DNA from: Gemmataceae bacterium
GTDB lineage: Bacteria > Planctomycetota > Planctomycetia > Gemmatales > Gemmataceae
Length of the DNA: 64,000 nt
Direction of reading: 5' to 3'
Assembly: GCA_009697105.1 (NCBI GenBank)
Contig: SIAQ01000007.1
Span: 1-64,000, forward strand
The notes under the pieces are model-generated. The model did no database searches. It was given only the letters and a program-made list of their open reading frames with translations, and was not told where the DNA came from. A program made the translations under genes and the position numbers. How positions within the stretch are numbered: the stretch's first letter is position 1; each line of letters begins with the position of its first letter. Of this stretch, positions 34,894 to 43,899 are shown in pieces.

Positions 34894-35310
34894 GTGTGAT
34901 CGATCCGTTCACTTTTTGCACCCTAAAACTTCCAAAACGCTCACCGTCCATTGGCGGTGGGCGGTTCTTGTTTTCGCTTCCGGCGATGCCTTTGACATAA
35001 TTCGTGTTACGACCCGGAAGCGTAAGCAACGGTTTTCACGAATCCGTTGCTTACGCTTCCGACTCGTACTTTCGAGGGGGTCGCGTCAAAGTTGGCAAAC
35101 CTTGCCGATTGTTCCGCCGCTAACGATTTGGCCGTTGGTAGCGAAAATGCACCCGCTTCGTGTCAAATTGCGTACACTTTGGCGGATAGTTGCGTTCTGC
35201 GGGGCCGATCTATTCGATAGTATCGGTATCACCGCTTCACGTGGTTTTACGTGATCACATAGTGCGGAACGAATAACCAGGACGAGCCCCCGTCAATTCA
35301 AGGATGTCCC
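34894..35310. other. Intergenic region with one palindrome
   Basis: 417 nt between two same-strand secreted-protein genes. Apart from the family D palindrome (35009-35067) I see no gene. AAGGATG lies just before the BBP7 ATG at 35311. The palindrome may end transcription of the upstream gene. Confidence 0.6.
35009..35067. repeat. Inverted repeat, family D
   Basis: ACGACCCGGAAGCGTAAGCA pairs with the arm ending CGACTCGT at 35067 around an 11-nt loop. Confidence 0.92.
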
Positions 35311-36543
35311 ATGAGACGCACTCTGCTCCCCATCGTCTGCTTGCTTCTTGGCACGCCGATGTTGCTCGGCCAGCCGACGTTCTTGCCTCCGCCGAGAATC
35401 ACGACACTTCCTGCCGAGATAACGCCGATGCGGGAAAGCGTGGCGCCCGTCAATTTCAACGAACCTAGCCAGGACACGCCTCGCTGGTCGTTGACGGCGG
35501 AATACCTGCTCTGGTCGACGTCGCGCAGCCCGGTCCCGGTGCCCTTGGTCACGACCGGCGACACCAGCCGGACGGCCGGCGGTTTCATTGGCGACCAGAG
35601 TACCCGCGTTCTGGTCGGCAATTCCAACATCGACTTCGGTGAAATTTCCGGCGGACGAATCGGCTTAACACGCTGGGTGGACTGCGACCGCGTCCTCGGC
35701 ATCGAAGGCAGCGCGTTCGTGTTGGGACGCCAAGAGACGAGCAACCTCACCGCGTCCGATACGGCCGGCAGCCCTCTGCTCGTTTTTCCCTACCAAACAC
35801 CAGCCGGCGTAGCGACGGGACTCATAATCTCCGATCCCGATCCAAAGGCGAGGGGCAACGTGCGTGTAAACATTTCGAACCGCTTTTGGGGCGCGGATAC
35901 CAACGGCGTCTACAACATTTACCAGCAACAATGGCTCGCCGTTGACGCCCTGCTCGGCTTCCGATACTTCGATCTTGGCGATAGCCTTGAGATTGTCTCC
36001 AACTCGGAAAACCCGAGTACTCTCAACAACTACTCCGCTGTGGAAACATTTCGCACCCGCAATCAGTTTTTCGGCGGTCAACTCGGTTCGCGCGTCGGCC
36101 TCCAACAAGGCCGTGTTTCGGCCGACTTCACCAGCTTCATCGCGCTAGGCTCGACGGAGCAAGTCGTGAGTATCGTCGGCACGAGCAACTTCTCCGGCGC
36201 CAGCGCCACCCCGGCAGGCACGCGGTCCGGCTTCCTCTATACGCAACAGTCGAACATCGGCAACCGCCGACACCGCGAGTTTTCCGCCATCCCGCAGATG
36301 CAAGCCAAGCTTGGCTTTGATCTTACCTGCAAGTTTCGCGCGACGGTCGGCTACGATGCAATCTGGTGGAACAACGTCGTCCGCCCCGGCGACCAGATCG
36401 ACCGCGTCATTAACCTAACGCAGGCATCGCCGAACATCGGCGGCATAGGCGTTCTCAGTGGCGCCGCTCGCCCGGCGCCACTCAACACGACCAGCGATTT
36501 CTGGGCACACGGCGTCAGCTTCGGTTTGGAATATCGCTGGTAA
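35311..36543 (+). CDS. BBP7-family outer membrane beta-barrel protein
   Basis: The 410-residue protein has a signal peptide (MRRTLLPIVCLLLGTPMLLG). Alternating polar/nonpolar strands follow: WSLTAEYLLWSTSRSPVPVPLVTTG near 58-82, GGRIGLTRWVD, LLGFRYFDLGDSLEI and the last strand GVSFGLEYRW ending in Trp. EYLLWW-like openings and the terminal aromatic residue are typical of BBP7 proteins of planctomycetes, thought to be outer-membrane barrels. Its cargo is unknown. Confidence 0.87.
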   Translation: MRRTLLPIVCLLLGTPMLLGQPTFLPPPRITTLPAEITPMRESVAPVNFNEPSQDTPRWSLTAEYLLWSTSRSPVPVPLVTTGDTSRTAGGFIGDQSTRVLVGNSNIDFGEISGGRIGLTRWVDCDRVLGIEGSAFVLGRQETSNLTASDTAGSPLLVFPYQTPAGVATGLIISDPDPKARGNVRVNISNRFWGADTNGVYNIYQQQWLAVDALLGFRYFDLGDSLEIVSNSENPSTLNNYSAVETFRTRNQFFGGQLGSRVGLQQGRVSADFTSFIALGSTEQVVSIVGTSNFSGASATPAGTRSGFLYTQQSNIGNRRHREFSAIPQMQAKLGFDLTCKFRATVGYDAIWWNNVVRPGDQIDRVINLTQASPNIGGIGVLSGAARPAPLNTTSDFWAHGVSFGLEYRW

Positions 36544-36565
36544 TGAGAATGGAAATTCGATTTCC

Positions 36566-36646
36566 GTTTAGCCGCTCGCCTTTGACGAGCGCGAGCTATG
36601 TATCGTGCAATACACGTTCGCGCTCGCCAAAGGCGAGCGGCTAAAC
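36566..36646. repeat. Inverted repeat, family B
   Basis: Arms GTTTAGCCGCTCGCCTTTGA and its complement ending at 36646, with a loop of about 24 nt. It lies between the convergent BBP7 and rsmA genes, where it could terminate both. Confidence 0.92.
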
Positions 36647-36653
36647 GAACTTT

Positions 36654-37565
36654 TCACTCGCTGAACGTCTCGCAGAGTTGGAGGTGCTGATCGATCGACA
36701 GCGTCTCCGCTCGCTCGGTTCCAGAATAGCCCAATTCAGCCAACTTGCGATCGACGACTTCCTTGGAATGCTGATTGCCTGTCGCGCTAATCAACCCGCC
36801 GCGAAGATTCTTGCGGCGATGAGAGTAAAGATCGCGCAAAAAGTAGCGAAGCTTTTGCACGTCTTTCACTTTGGCACGCTTCTCAGCGTTCGGCCGCACG
36901 CAGACGATTCCGGAATCGACCTTGGGGCGAGGCCAAAAGACGTCCGGCGGCAGTCGACGCAGAATTTCCACATCCGCCAGACTCTGCACCATGACCGCCA
37001 GGGCGCCATATTCTTTCGTGTGAGGCTTGGAGATCAGCTTCTCCGCGATCTCCCATTGCACCATCACCACCATGCGCTCGAGTTCCACGCCCGCGATCAG
37101 CAGGTTGGAAATCACCGGCGTGGCAACCGCATACGGCAGGTTTGCGACGAGCTTGCGCTTCTGCGGTTTGTAGGTTCGCGATAAATCTTCGAAGTGTTCG
37201 AGAATCTCAGGATTGAGTTGGTTCTTGTTCTTCAGAATGTCGGCCTTCACCATGCGTGCGTGGCTGAACGCATGCACCGTTTCGCACGCCAGGTCGTAGA
37301 ACGCGGGATCGATCTCAACGCTCAGCACCGCGCCGGCCTGCTCGGCAAGGTGCGCTGTGAGGCTGCCAGTACCCGAGCCTACTTCCAGCACAAGATCGGC
37401 ACGCGTCAACTCCGCGGCGGCGACAACGAAATCGACCAGATTCAAATCGATCAGGAAGTTCTGCCCGAGGCTACTCTTCGGATGCAGCCGATGCGATCCG
37501 AAGAGGTTTCGTAAGTAGGATTGCGTCTGCCGCGGCGCGGGATGTTCGTTTGATGTTGTCTGCAT
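36654..37565 (-). CDS. rsmA: 16S rRNA dimethyladenosine transferase
   Basis: From the ATG at 37565 the protein has 303 residues. Motifs of RsmA/KsgA are complete: LGQNFLID (33-40), the SAM-binding EVGSGTGSLT (61-70), acidic VEIDPAFYD, the catalytic NLPY (142-145), and FWPRPKVDSG. It dimethylates two adjacent adenines near the 3' end of 16S rRNA during 30S assembly. The frame continues upstream to 37628 through a palindrome, and that part is not conserved, so the later ATG is chosen. The gene group rsmA-ribE-pssA is on one strand with a palindrome in each gap. Confidence 0.95.
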   Translation of the reverse strand: MQTTSNEHPAPRQTQSYLRNLFGSHRLHPKSSLGQNFLIDLNLVDFVVAAAELTRADLVLEVGSGTGSLTAHLAEQAGAVLSVEIDPAFYDLACETVHAFSHARMVKADILKNKNQLNPEILEHFEDLSRTYKPQKRKLVANLPYAVATPVISNLLIAGVELERMVVMVQWEIAEKLISKPHTKEYGALAVMVQSLADVEILRRLPPDVFWPRPKVDSGIVCVRPNAEKRAKVKDVQKLRYFLRDLYSHRRKNLRGGLISATGNQHSKEVVDRKLAELGYSGTERAETLSIDQHLQLCETFSE

Positions 37566-37596
37566 TGGAATATTGTATGGGTACTTGAGCCTACCT

Positions 37597-37648
37597 GCAT
37601 GCGGCTTAGCGCTCGCAAGGCACCACACGAGCGCTAAGTCGCAAGTGC
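37597..37648. repeat. Inverted repeat, family C
   Basis: GCATGCGGCTTAGCGCTCG pairs with CGAGCGCTAAGTCGCAAGTGC around an 11-nt loop. It sits in the ribE-rsmA gap. Confidence 0.9.
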
Positions 37649-37664
37649 AAGCGCTAACACAAGT

Positions 37665-38267
37665 TCAAATCGGCCGCTCCATCTGCTCGATGCACTTGAA
37701 GACATACTTCGCGAACATATCGATTTCGAGATTCACTTTATCGCCGGGTTGTTTGAAGCCGAGCATGGTGACAGCCAAGGTGTGCGGAATGAGCGCGACG
37801 CTGAACTGGGTTGGCGTGACATCGACGAGCGTCAAGCTCACGCCATCGACGGTGATCGAGCCTTTGCGGATCATCTGCCGGGCGAGATCGGGCGGGCAGT
37901 CGAACCAGATCGTTTCCCAATCGCCCTGTCGTTCCCGGCGAGCGATGGTCCCGACGCCATCGACATGGCCTTGAACGATATGTCCGCCGAGCCGATCGCC
38001 GATGCGCAACGCACGCTCGAGATTCACGCGAGCACCGGCACGCAATTCGCTAAGGTTTGTGAGCCGCAACGTTTCCGGCCCGGCCTGGAATAAGAACGCC
38101 CAATCATCGCGTGCAACGACTGTCAGGCAAACGCCATTGACGGCGACGCTAGCGCCGATGGGTAGGTCGGCGGCGATCGTTGGCTCTTCGATGTGCAGCA
38201 ACGTTCCTGTGCCATCCGTGGTGACGCTGCGAACCGTGCCGAGTCTCTCAACTAAACCGGTGAACAT
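37665..38267 (-). CDS. ribE: Riboflavin synthase alpha chain
   Basis: The 200-residue length and internal duplication are typical of this enzyme. The N-terminal barrel starts MFTGLVERLG and has NGVCLTV; the second barrel has GHIVQGHVDGVGTI and DGVSLTLVDV. It dismutates two molecules of 6,7-dimethyl-8-ribityllumazine to riboflavin in the cytosol. Other rib genes are not adjacent. The name ribE follows common usage for this family, though ribC is used in some species. Confidence 0.95.
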   Translation of the reverse strand: MFTGLVERLGTVRSVTTDGTGTLLHIEEPTIAADLPIGASVAVNGVCLTVVARDDWAFLFQAGPETLRLTNLSELRAGARVNLERALRIGDRLGGHIVQGHVDGVGTIARRERQGDWETIWFDCPPDLARQMIRKGSITVDGVSLTLVDVTPTQFSVALIPHTLAVTMLGFKQPGDKVNLEIDMFAKYVFKCIEQMERPI

Positions 38268-38302
38268 GCATCACCCCATCCAGCACTTTCAATAGTCGTT
38301 TC

Positions 38303-38362
38303 ACGAGCCGGAAGCGTAATCGACGGATAGGAGAAAACCGTCGCTTACGCTTCCGGCTCGTT
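38303..38362. repeat. Inverted repeat, family D
   Basis: AC(GAGCCGGAAGCGTAATCGACGG) faces CCGTCGCTTACGCTTCCGGC and continues to 38362, with a 10-nt loop and one or two mismatches. It fills the pssA-ribE gap. Confidence 0.93.
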
Positions 38363-38383
38363 AATTTTCGGGGCACGGCAGGT

Positions 38384-39232
38384 TTACAACTTATGCGGAG
38401 CGTGTTCGTCCATTGGTGCGGGTTCGGGCCGAGTGCCGCTCGCCACGAGAGCACGTAGCGGGAAGATGAACGCGTAGATCCAGAACACAAGCAGTGGGGT
38501 GGCGGAGCGGAACATCACCAAGATGAATCCCACCAGCAGCACCTGGATGAGATGCCCGATATACTTCTTGCCGCGAAAAACTTTTCCTGTGAAATGCGGA
38601 TACGGCACGTTCGATACCATCAACAAGGCGACGACGAGAGTGCCCACTGGTGCGGCAATTTCGACGGCACGCTCAACGATTGGCCGCCACGCTTCGATAT
38701 CGATATTCACGCTCGGCATGCGGATCTTCAGCGAATTCAAGAACTCGCCGCGGAAGATCGCGAGGCCCGCTAAACAGCCAGCGGCACCAGGCGAGGGCAG
38801 GCCTTTGAATCGCTTATGACTCGACGGATCGGGATCGTTTTCGACGTTGAAGCGTGCCAGTCGCAGTGCCGCGCAGGAAAAGTACAACGCTGCGATGCCC
38901 GCTACCAGCTGATGGAGGAATGGGCTAGGCTCCCAGCCGGGACCGAGCTTGAGCAGTAAAAACGCCGGTGCCACGCCGAAACTGACGACATCGCACAGGC
39001 TATCGAGTTCGCCGCCGAAATCGCTCGCGGTTTTGGATAGACGTGCGACATAGCCGTCGAGCATGTCGAACAGCATCGCGAGAAGTATGAACCAGCCAGT
39101 CCACGCGAAGTAGATATCGTTGTTGGCGGGCGTTTCCCAAGGGCCGATTTTGCTGATGAACGTGATGGCAACGAACCCGCAAATGCCGTTGCCCAGCGTC
39201 AACAGTGTTGGCACGATAGCGATCTTTTTCAC
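38384..39232 (-). CDS. pssA: CDP-diacylglycerol-serine O-phosphatidyltransferase-like protein
   Basis: The 282-residue membrane protein carries the CDP-alcohol phosphatidyltransferase signature DG-x2-AR-x8-G-x3-D-x3-D at D59, G60, A63, R64, G73, D77 and D81. The start MKKIAIVPTLLTLGNGICGF and the motif in the second helix pair fit the PssA group. It would make phosphatidylserine from CDP-diacylglycerol and serine in the inner membrane. Other alcohol acceptors cannot be excluded. Several more helices follow. Confidence 0.85.
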   Translation of the reverse strand: MKKIAIVPTLLTLGNGICGFVAITFISKIGPWETPANNDIYFAWTGWFILLAMLFDMLDGYVARLSKTASDFGGELDSLCDVVSFGVAPAFLLLKLGPGWEPSPFLHQLVAGIAALYFSCAALRLARFNVENDPDPSSHKRFKGLPSPGAAGCLAGLAIFRGEFLNSLKIRMPSVNIDIEAWRPIVERAVEIAAPVGTLVVALLMVSNVPYPHFTGKVFRGKKYIGHLIQVLLVGFILVMFRSATPLLVFWIYAFIFPLRALVASGTRPEPAPMDEHAPHKL

Positions 39233-39600
39233 AGCGAGATTCCTTCGATCAAATCAGCTGATTGGGAAGCCTCCACTCCTATTATACGTTACCCGCACGA
39301 GAAACGATTTGCCAACGAAAATTCCGATTTCTTTTCACGGTCAGCAGAATATGTCGAAATCGTACGGTGTGTCAAGCGTCAGCGCCGACGCACCACGAAC
39401 CTGCGGTCATCAGGAGAGACCGTTAGTGCTCCGATCAGCTGGTGGGGCCAGGCTTTTCAGCCTGGCCAGGCTGTGGAAAGCCTGGCCCCACGGACTTGTC
39501 AACTCTGCCTTTTCGCACCACGAGAGGTGTAACTTGAACAACTGCCTGCGTATAATATGAGAGCGCCCAACTACCGCACTCTTAACACCGGAAAACCTTC
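39233..39600. other. Divergent intergenic region, pssA / lysA
   Basis: 368 nt containing one palindrome (39442-39491) and no supported ORF. Both promoters should lie here; I could not place them reliably. Confidence 0.6.
39442..39491. repeat. Inverted repeat, family G
   Basis: GTGGGGCCAGGCTTT pairs exactly with AAAGCCTGGCCCCAC around a 20-nt loop that itself holds GCCTGGCC. It is a different sequence family from the other elements. Confidence 0.9.
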
Positions 39601-40884
39601 ATGGACCATTTTTCTTACCGCAATCGAATCCTCCACTGCGATGACGTGCCCGTGCCAGCCTTGGCGGAAAAATATGGCACACCGCTTTATGTATACAGCA
39701 AGAAAACGCTGACACATCATCTCAAGCAGATACAGACGGCGTTTCTTGCCGTGAATCCGCTCGTCTGTTATAGCATCAAAACCAATGGCAACATCCACAT
39801 CGCCAAGCTGATGGTCGATGGCGGCGCGGGCTGCGATGTCACAAGCGGCGGCGAACTGTTTCGCGCTCTCAAAGCGGGCTGCCCCGGCGAGAAGATCGTC
39901 TTCGCCGGCGTGGGCAAGACCGATGCCGAGCTTCGCATGGCGTTCGAGGCGGGCGTCTTTCTCTTCAACGTCGAAAGCGAGGGTGAACTGTTCGCCATCG
40001 CCGACGTCGCCAAATCAATGAACCGCGTGGCCAAGGTCGCCCTGCGTGTGAACCCCGATCTGCCGCCCAAGACCCATGCGAAAACCGATACCAGCGTCAA
40101 AGGCGTCAAGTTCGGGCTGGATATCGACACCGTCCTCGAATTCGCAGCGAAAGTCGTCAAAAATCCGCACGTCAAGGTGGTAGGATTGCATATGCACCTT
40201 GGCTCGCCGATCCTCTCCGCCGATCCGTATCGGCAAGGGATCGAGAAGGGCTTGATCCTGATCGATAAGCTGCGCGCTCAGGGACATCAGATCAACGTGT
40301 GGAATATGGGCGGCGGGTTTGGCATTCATTATCGCAAGCAAGAAGCGCTGCCAGCGAGCGCCTTCGCCGAGGTCATCGTGCCGGGCATCCAGAAATCGGG
40401 ATGCCAACTCGTGTTGGAACCAGGGCGATTTATCGTGGGCAACGCCGGGCTGCTCGTGAGCCGAGTGATCTACACGAAGGATTCGGGCGGCAAGCATTTC
40501 GTCATCCAAGATGCGGCGATGAACGACCTGGTCCGGCCAACGCTGTACGATTCGTTCCACCGCATTTGGCCTGTCGCACCAGCGGCTGACTTGGCGGCAC
40601 CGCCTAGCGATTACGAAATCGCCAACCCCGGCACGCGGAAGGTCGATGTCGTCGGCCCGGTATGCGAGTCCGGCGACTTCCTCGCCAAGGATCGCTACCT
40701 CCCGCCCGTCCAGAGCGGCGACCTGTTGGCGACGTTCAGCGCCGGTGCCTACGGCATGTCGATGTCGTCCAACTACAACGGACGACCGCGTGCGGCGGAG
40801 ATCCTCGTCGATGGCGGCGAGCATCATCTGATTCGACGCCGTGAGACATTTGACGATCTGATTCGGCCTGAGGTGGAGTGTTAG
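39601..40884 (+). CDS. lysA: Diaminopimelate decarboxylase
   Basis: The 427-residue protein matches LysA. K60 in YSIKTNGN is the PLP lysine. GCDVTSGGELFRALKAG, HMHLGSPI, NMGGGFGIHY, LEPGRFIVGNAG and VCESGDFLAKDR follow in the right order; the last supplies the catalytic cysteine and acidic residues across the dimer. It converts meso-diaminopimelate to lysine, the last step of lysine synthesis, in the cytosol. A family B palindrome begins 7 nt after the stop. No other lysine genes are adjacent. Confidence 0.96.
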   Translation: MDHFSYRNRILHCDDVPVPALAEKYGTPLYVYSKKTLTHHLKQIQTAFLAVNPLVCYSIKTNGNIHIAKLMVDGGAGCDVTSGGELFRALKAGCPGEKIVFAGVGKTDAELRMAFEAGVFLFNVESEGELFAIADVAKSMNRVAKVALRVNPDLPPKTHAKTDTSVKGVKFGLDIDTVLEFAAKVVKNPHVKVVGLHMHLGSPILSADPYRQGIEKGLILIDKLRAQGHQINVWNMGGGFGIHYRKQEALPASAFAEVIVPGIQKSGCQLVLEPGRFIVGNAGLLVSRVIYTKDSGGKHFVIQDAAMNDLVRPTLYDSFHRIWPVAPAADLAAPPSDYEIANPGTRKVDVVGPVCESGDFLAKDRYLPPVQSGDLLATFSAGAYGMSMSSNYNGRPRAAEILVDGGEHHLIRRRETFDDLIRPEVEC

Positions 40885-40891
40885 GCGATTC

Positions 40892-40984
40892 GTTTAGCTG
40901 CTCACCTTTGGCGAGTGCGGGCATCGCGTTTTGCAATTGTCGCGAATCGCCATTGCCGCGCTCGCCAAAGGTGAGCGGCTAAAC
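40892..40984. repeat. Inverted repeat, family B
   Basis: GTTTAGCTGCTCACCTTTGG faces its complement ending at 40984; the loop again carries a GCAATTGTCGCGAATCGC-type segment as at 28344-28436. It fills the lysA-to-next-gene gap. Confidence 0.92.
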
Positions 40985-41008
40985 GACCTAGTTTGCGGAG
41001 TAGCCTTT

Positions 41009-43801
41009 ATGAAATTCCTGCCTGCGTTTCCGTTGTTCTTCGTTGGCGTATTGGCGTTCATCACTCCGACACCGAGTTACGCTCAACCAAAACCAATGCG
41101 CGATGAACGCGAAGTCACGAAGGATCTGTTGCGCAAAGCTGAGGACGAATACCGCACCTTTTTCGAGCGGCCCGACAAAGCACCGAACAAAACGCTCGCC
41201 TATTGGGCCGCCATCAAGATCGAGATGGAACTCGGCAAATTCGACTTGGCTGGCCTACATCTCAAACGTCTGCTCGGAAAAGACCCCCATCCCGATCTCA
41301 AGGTCGATCCGCCCGAGGTTGTCGATCTCGATCTTGTCAAGATCGAAGCCGCGGAGGGGCTCTCCGCATTTCTACGGCTCAAGCAAGTTCGACCCGAATT
41401 CTGGTCGGAGCTTCCGAAAACTCAGAAAGAAACGGTCGGCGACATTGATGACCTCATCGACCGCATCGGTAAAGCAGTCGAGAAGCACCTGAGTGATCCG
41501 GTACGCATCCGCAAATTCATCGGTCGGCTGGGCGCGTTCACGGAAGAAGAACGCGCTTTCGCCTACGTGCAGATCGCTCGCTCCCGTGAGCGCGCCGTTC
41601 CATACCTGATCGAGGCGTTGCGGACAAATATCGACAAACCGCTCCTTGGCCGAATCCGCGAAATGCTGCTTCGTATCGGTCCCGAATCGGTGCCAGTCTA
41701 TCTCGAAATATTCAAGGCTGTGGACGCCAAGGACGCCCGCGATATCGAAATGCGCTTGGAGATGCTCAACATCGTTCAACGCCGAGACGACAAGCGTGCC
41801 GTGCCTTACCTTTGGCATCTGTCGGCGGCGAAACAGTACCCCGATGTCGTTCGACAAAAGGCCAAGTCCGTACTATCGTCCTTACTGCGCACACGCGAAG
41901 AAGACCTCATTTCTGCGAAGGAAGTCCTCACAGCGATGGCGGAGAAACACTACCAGGGAAGAGTGAAATACGACCGCGAGGAGACCATCATTTGGCCTTG
42001 GGACGGCGAGGCGATCTCGCTCAAGCCCGTGAAATTGAAGCCCGTGTTCGCCGAGGAGTATTTCGGTGAACGCTATGCTCGCGAAGCATTGGATATCGAC
42101 CCACGCTATCAGCCTGCTCAAGTCGTGTTCCTGAGCATGATGCTCGATCGCCAATATGCCAAGGAGTTGGATCAAGCACTGATTCGACCGATGGCCCCGA
42201 AAACGCACGAATTGCTGACATCGCTTGAGTCGGACTTGATGACGCGCACGCTGGAGAAGGCGATGCTAGAGCGCCGTCTGCCGGTCATCCTACCGTTGAT
42301 CCAGTCGCTCGGAGCACGTGGCGAGATTCGGGCGGCCCTGACGTCAAATGGCCCGATTGCGAGAGCCTTATATTATCCCGATCGCCGCGTGCAATTTGCC
42401 GCCATGCAAGCGATGCTGAAGATGCCGACCTCGGGCAATCCACCCGTCGCGTCGGATCGAATCGTCGATCTCTCACGCCGATTCCTGTCGAATTCACTGA
42501 CGCCGAAAGCGCTGATCGTTCACCCAATCGAGGGCGAGGAAGCGGCGCTGACGCAAATCGTCAAAGGCATGGGCTACGAGGCGGTGTTTGCGCGAACCAT
42601 CAATGGGGCGGTGCAAAAGGCTCGCGACAGCGCCGACTTCGATCTTGTCGTGCTGCATCGCGGCATGCCGGCTGTCGATTTCTCGTTTATCTACGAACAA
42701 CTGCGCCAGAACTACGACATCGGCGGCTTGCCGATGGTCATCGTCGTTGACAAAAAGGCCAGGCCCACGCCCAAGGCGCTCGTCGTCTACACGCCCGACG
42801 GCGACGAGGCCAAGACGCGGTTGCTCGTTCAGGAACTCGGCTACACGCCAACGCTGGTGCCGACGCTGCGCCAGGTTTTGGACATTGAACGAGCCAATCT
42901 TGCGGAGTTTGAACTTGTGATCCTCCATCACGGCGTAACCGACACGGAGTTCGGCGATGTCTACGTGAAACTTCGTAGGCATGATCCGCTCGGGCTGGTT
43001 CCACTCTTGATCGTTACGAAGGAGGATCGCGAAGCGGAAGTTCAGAAAATGATCGCCAACAATCCACGCGCGTTTCTTGTGGGGGACGATCGCTTCAAGG
43101 CCAACGAAGCCCTTAAAAATCTCGTCGAAACCCGCATCAAGGCCGTACAGGTCATCAAAGTCACGCCCAACGAATTGCAGCAAATGTCGCGCGAAAACCT
43201 TTTGAAGCGCATGACGGCGTCGAATCCAAGCGCACTCATCGTGCTCGACGATCGCTTTCGCTCAGGCGAAGAGAAGGATCGCATCGAGGCCCACATCCGC
43301 GCTATCCAGGGTGCCAAGTTCTCGCCGGCCGAGCACAAAGCGTTCGCCAGGACATCGATGGATACGCTGTATCGCATTGCCAAGGGAGAGTACACCGGCT
43401 ACGATCTCCGTGCCGCTTATCCTGCAATCTACGATCAACTGCTGAAGCCGGAGTTCGCGGTGGAGGCGGTCGAGATTCTCGGACTGCAGAGCGGCAAGGA
43501 GTTTCAGATCAAACTCGCCGGTTTGGCGACTGATCCCAACGGCGGCAAGCTGCGCATCACCGCGACACAAGAGCTGAACCGCCATTTGCAGAAGAACGGC
43601 GTGCAGATCGACAAGAACCTGCAAGCTTCACTCCGTGATGCGCATCAGGCTGCGGGCGATCCGATTCTGCGAGCACACCTGACGGTTACGGTGAGTCTGT
43701 TTAGCCGTTCGACGGGTGCCCGAGCCGGTGCTGATTTGTTGAAGTTTCAACCCGATCAGCCGGCGGCACCGAAAGAGAAGGCAGAGAAGAAGGATAATTA
43801 A
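41009..43801 (+). CDS. Secreted protein with degenerate receiver-like domains
   Basis: From the ATG at 41009 the product has 930 residues with a signal peptide (MKFLPAFPLFFVGVLAFITP). Residues 30-480 are helical with HEAT-like character. Two segments (about 500-590 and 589-680) resemble response-regulator receiver folds: ALIVHPIEGEEAALTQIVK and KALVVYTPDGDEAKTRLLV, each followed by a hydrophobic strand. In those strands the phosphoacceptor aspartate position is histidine (H550 in VVLHRGMP, H640 in VILHHGV). A third degenerate part follows. A phosphorelay role is therefore unlikely, particularly outside the cytoplasm. A longer frame starting at a TTG inside the palindrome is rejected. Confidence 0.72.
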   Translation: MKFLPAFPLFFVGVLAFITPTPSYAQPKPMRDEREVTKDLLRKAEDEYRTFFERPDKAPNKTLAYWAAIKIEMELGKFDLAGLHLKRLLGKDPHPDLKVDPPEVVDLDLVKIEAAEGLSAFLRLKQVRPEFWSELPKTQKETVGDIDDLIDRIGKAVEKHLSDPVRIRKFIGRLGAFTEEERAFAYVQIARSRERAVPYLIEALRTNIDKPLLGRIREMLLRIGPESVPVYLEIFKAVDAKDARDIEMRLEMLNIVQRRDDKRAVPYLWHLSAAKQYPDVVRQKAKSVLSSLLRTREEDLISAKEVLTAMAEKHYQGRVKYDREETIIWPWDGEAISLKPVKLKPVFAEEYFGERYAREALDIDPRYQPAQVVFLSMMLDRQYAKELDQALIRPMAPKTHELLTSLESDLMTRTLEKAMLERRLPVILPLIQSLGARGEIRAALTSNGPIARALYYPDRRVQFAAMQAMLKMPTSGNPPVASDRIVDLSRRFLSNSLTPKALIVHPIEGEEAALTQIVKGMGYEAVFARTINGAVQKARDSADFDLVVLHRGMPAVDFSFIYEQLRQNYDIGGLPMVIVVDKKARPTPKALVVYTPDGDEAKTRLLVQELGYTPTLVPTLRQVLDIERANLAEFELVILHHGVTDTEFGDVYVKLRRHDPLGLVPLLIVTKEDREAEVQKMIANNPRAFLVGDDRFKANEALKNLVETRIKAVQVIKVTPNELQQMSRENLLKRMTASNPSALIVLDDRFRSGEEKDRIEAHIRAIQGAKFSPAEHKAFARTSMDTLYRIAKGEYTGYDLRAAYPAIYDQLLKPEFAVEAVEILGLQSGKEFQIKLAGLATDPNGGKLRITATQELNRHLQKNGVQIDKNLQASLRDAHQAAGDPILRAHLTVTVSLFSRSTGARAGADLLKFQPDQPAAPKEKAEKKDN

Positions 43802-43886
43802 GCAAACCCAAGGGTGAGGCACTCCGAACCCTTGGGATGAGCGCCAAGGAGCCCAACGGTTCGGAGTACCTCACCCTTGGGCTTGC
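43802..43886. repeat. Inverted repeat, family A
   Basis: Arms 43802-43836 and 43851-43886 share the GTGAGG..CTCCGAACC core of the 321-404 element. It lies between two convergent genes and may terminate both. Confidence 0.9.
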
Positions 43887-43899
43887 GTCAAATCCACAA

